52,500 nt of DNA from the NCBI GenBank assembly GCA_902587515.1, contig CACILM010000004.1, positions 1 to 52,500 of the forward strand, in the 5' to 3' direction. Below the pieces are notes generated by a model. The model worked only from the letters and a program-made list of their open reading frames with translations. It searched no databases and was not told where the DNA came from. Positions 50,455-52,500 of the stretch are shown here, in pieces. Positions within the stretch are counted from its first letter, which is position 1. Each line of letters opens with the position of its first letter. Both the position numbers and the translations under genes were made by a program. The stretch is from an uncultured Pelagibacteraceae bacterium. GTDB lineage: Bacteria; Pseudomonadota; Alphaproteobacteria; Pelagibacterales; Pelagibacteraceae.

Positions 50455-51826
50455 AATTTTTAAAAGTTTTTTGTTTTGAAGAAATAGAAATAAAGTTTTT
50501 ATTTAAGAAATATTTTTTGGATATTTTATTGATAATATCATTTGCTGTAAGTTTGTTTTCATCCAATTCTAGTGTTAATTTTTCATCTATAATTTTGCAT
50601 TTGATTTTTTGCCCTTCGCTAATAATAAAGTTTTCAATTTCATCTAAATCAAACCTCTTGCCAAATATTTTGGCAATCCTTTTGGTTCTTCCTGATAAAT
50701 AAACAAAATTATCATCATCTTTGAAACCTAAATCTCCAGTAAATAAAACTTTTTTATTTACATCTCCTTTTTTTAAATCATTCAAATCTTTTGCATAACC
50801 AAGTGAAACGTTTTTACCAAATAGTACTAATTCCCCTTTTGTGAAAGGTTTCTTTAATTCTTTCTTGTTTTTGAATATTTTAATTTCATATCCTGGTAAT
50901 GGTTTACCTATACTTTTTTTCTTTTTAAAAAAAAAATTCCATTTTAAACATGAAATTCTTGGAGATGCCTCTGTTTGTCCATACATAACAAAAAATTTAA
51001 TTTGTTTTTGTTGAGAAGTTTTTCCAATATACTCTAGTGTACTATCTCTTAATTTGCCTCCAGCCTGGGTTAGGTATTTTATATGTTTAGTAATATAGTT
51101 TTTAAAATCAATTTTTTTTAAAATGTCATAAAATTCTGGTACACCGCCAAACGAATTTACTTTGAATTTTTTTACTTTTTGCCAAAAAATTTTTTCAAAA
51201 ACTGTATTATTATTTAAAATAATTTTTGCACCAGTTTTTAAGTGAGTATTTAAAATTGAAAGTCCGTATGAATATCCTGCTGGCATGGTAGTAATAGTAG
51301 TCTGGTTTTTTTTTATCTTTAAACTTTTAATTATTTTATCAGTATTATCCAGAATATTATTTTTTGATAATCTCACGAATTTTGGGCTTTGTGTTGTCCC
51401 CGATGTAGATAACAAAAGGTAATTTATGTAATTTAATTTTTTAACATTTTTTTGTTTAATTTTTAAGATTTCATAATTATTTAATTTTTCTCTATTAACG
51501 ATATTTAAATTTTTTATTTTGAGTTTGCCTGGACAAATAATATAATCAGGTTGATAGATACGTGTTAAGTCAGTTATATAATCTAAAGAGAATGATTTAT
51601 CCAATAATAGTGTAATAATTTTTGATTTATTCATGGAAGCGATATAACTTGCAACAAAATCAAGGCAATTATCAGCAATAATTATTACAATTGAGTTTGT
51701 TTTTAAAAGTTTTGATATTCTTTTAATTTTGTTATGTAACTCTAGTTGAGTTATCTCATTATTATTCTCATCAATCAAAACTACATTTTTTTTTGACCTT
51801 CCGACTTTAAAAAGATTATTTGTCAT
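50447..51826 (-). CDS. AMP-dependent acid ligase (ANL superfamily)
   Basis: This 459-aa adenylating enzyme has the core motifs LLLSTSGTTQSPKFVRLS (A3, about residues 137-154), TMPAGYSYGLS, MYGQTEASPR (A5, about 281-290), FTGDLGFKDDDNFVYLSGR (A7/A8) and a short C-terminal lobe. It activates a carboxylic acid as acyl-AMP and transfers it to CoA or to the pantetheine of the operon's ACP. The C-terminal lobe is small; a conserved A10 lysine may be one of those in SISSKQKTFKN. It overlaps the AAC(3)-like gene by four bases and luxE by eight. Confidence 0.88.
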   Translation of the reverse strand: MTNNLFKVGRSKKNVVLIDENNNEITQLELHNKIKRISKLLKTNSIVIIIADNCLDFVASYIASMNKSKIITLLLDKSFSLDYITDLTRIYQPDYIICPGKLKIKNLNIVNREKLNNYEILKIKQKNVKKLNYINYLLLSTSGTTQSPKFVRLSKNNILDNTDKIIKSLKIKKNQTTITTMPAGYSYGLSILNTHLKTGAKIILNNNTVFEKIFWQKVKKFKVNSFGGVPEFYDILKKIDFKNYITKHIKYLTQAGGKLRDSTLEYIGKTSQQKQIKFFVMYGQTEASPRISCLKWNFFFKKKKSIGKPLPGYEIKIFKNKKELKKPFTKGELVLFGKNVSLGYAKDLNDLKKGDVNKKVLFTGDLGFKDDDNFVYLSGRTKRIAKIFGKRFDLDEIENFIISEGQKIKCKIIDEKLTLELDENKLTANDIINKISKKYFLNKNFISISSKQKTFKNYV

Positions 51827-52500
51827 ACTTTCTCCGGTATTATTCTTCCTTCATTATTTTTAAGATCTTTGACCATTAAACCATAGGCTTTTGCAATATC
51901 AACAATACTAAATATTAAAGACTGAAACTTAATGGTTTTAATTGCTTTATTTTTTTTGAGAATATTATCAAATTTTTTTGTAATGATTGTTGATTTTGCT
52001 TTGTTAGTTTTTCGACAGTACATAGTAAAAACTTTCTTAATCTTTTTTTTCTTTGAGTTTATATAAATGCCTGAAAATTTTTTTTGATATCTATAATTTA
52101 CTTGTGCTGTCTCTTCAGCAACATGCACGAGCGTAAAAGCCTTTTTATAATCTAAGTCAATAAACAATTGTTTACCTTTATTATTTATTAGATATCCAAA
52201 CGGAGAGTCTAGACCAAAGCAGCTTCTATGTTTAAGTAAGGATATCTTTTTCTTATCTTTTCCAAATATAGAAAAAGAATATATCGGATTTAAAGACCTT
52301 ATGAATTCATCTTTTTGTAATGTTAAATTACTTAATGCTCCAGCCAGAGATTTTGTTTTGTTATAATCAAATCTTTTCAAATTACAAAATTGCCAGTTAA
52401 AAGTAGGAAAAAATAAATTTCCTTTTTCACTGACTATTTTTTTTAAAATTTGAATAATTTCATCAGGTTTTAGTTTATTTTTTTTGTTATGAATAATTCT
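51823..52500 (-). CDS. AAC(3)-family N-acetyltransferase, C-terminal part (cut by window edge)
   Basis: The frame is open from the right edge of the window to the stop at 51823, about 225 residues. FFPTFNWQFC (from 52415 leftwards), KTKSLAGAL, PIYSFSIFG, CFGLDSPFGYL and TLVHVAEETAQVNYRYQK match the aminoglycoside 3-N-acetyltransferase (YokD) fold. The apparent start at 52380 is only an internal TTG; the homology continues upstream of it. Members in surface-polysaccharide clusters probably acylate amino sugars rather than antibiotics. It is the first gene seen of the LuxC/LuxE operon, although the real operon start lies outside the window. Confidence 0.82.
   Translation of the reverse strand, partial: RIIHNKKNKLKPDEIIQILKKIVSEKGNLFFPTFNWQFCNLKRFDYNKTKSLAGALSNLTLQKDEFIRSLNPIYSFSIFGKDKKKISLLKHRSCFGLDSPFGYLINNKGKQLFIDLDYKKAFTLVHVAEETAQVNYRYQKKFSGIYINSKKKKIKKVFTMYCRKTNKAKSTIITKKFDNILKKNKAIKTIKFQSLIFSIVDIAKAYGLMVKDLKNNEGRIIPEKV

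Noticed and set aside
51823-52500. AAC(3)-like gene as an aminoglycoside resistance gene
   Set aside because: It is the first visible gene of a biosynthetic operon in a surface-glycan region. The family is broad and many members do not act on antibiotics.

Overview
The window looks like a SAR11 (Pelagibacterales, Alphaproteobacteria) chromosome. It is very AT-rich, genes are tightly packed or overlapping, homopolymer A/T runs are frequent, and no insertion sequence or CRISPR array is visible. The 5S rRNA gene stands alone (13611-13729), with no 16S or 23S gene in the window, and is followed by a long block of surface-polysaccharide genes. In Candidatus Pelagibacter, hypervariable region 2 (HVR2) is known to lie between the 16S-23S genes and a detached 5S gene. 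I read 1-13.9 kb as conserved core and 13.9-52.5 kb as HVR2. I infer the assignment from gene content and order; no database was searched.

Core, 1-13.9 kb. The start of zapA and a coiled-coil gene run leftwards. Divergent to them is tkt-pgk-fba-thiE-efp-suhB-rpmE-DUF1013-rpsU-csp-tRNA(fMet)-typA: central carbon metabolism followed by translation genes. A convergent leftward group comes next: tRNA-Val, 5S rRNA, rpmJ (L36), a 36-aa aa3 oxidase subunit IV-like peptide, pntA1-pntA2-pntB and a short transaldolase. Four small genes were recovered by reading the sequence: partial zapA, rpsU (apparently starting with ATT), the oxidase peptide and rpmJ.

HVR part 1, 13.9-18.7 kb: phosphonate biosynthesis. 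A cytidylyltransferase-PEP mutase fusion, a second free-standing cytidylyltransferase, phosphonopyruvate decarboxylase, an AEP-type aminotransferase and a PhyH-type dioxygenase together could make and CMP-activate 2-aminoethylphosphonate or its hydroxy derivative.

HVR part 2, 18.7-31.1 kb: a long leftward operon headed by an EPS-type MarR regulator, PseB and a NusG/RfaH-like antiterminator. It continues with an ABC exporter, a CDP-alcohol transferase-like membrane protein, a LicD-like protein, an APH-type kinase, a CDP-glucose pathway (rfbF, rfbG, cupin, two DegT aminotransferases) and a GT2 glycosyltransferase.

HVR part 3, 31.2-43.0 kb: a LIC12162-type transferase, an RmlD-like reductase and a nonulosonic-acid (pseudaminic-type) operon (SpsF-like, class III aminotransferase, LpxD-like, PseG, PseI, dioxygenase, methyltransferase). 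A carbamoyltransferase and a PIG-L deacetylase follow on the other strand. Four copies of a GTTCAA-n3-TTGAAC palindrome sit in the promoters of parts 2 and 3. In one promoter the palindrome exactly fills the -35/-10 spacer, which suggests a regulon of the MarR protein.

HVR part 4, 43.1-52.5 kb: a tight eleven-gene leftward operon with AAC(3)-like acetyltransferase, AMP-ligase, LuxE, LuxC, FabZ-like dehydratase, radical SAM/SPASM, SDR, split transketolase (two subunits), acyl carrier protein and a dioxygenase. I cannot match this set to a pathway I know, and it is my best candidate for an undescribed system. It looks like acid activation, reduction to an aldehyde and TPP-dependent C-C bond formation for a surface glycan or lipid.
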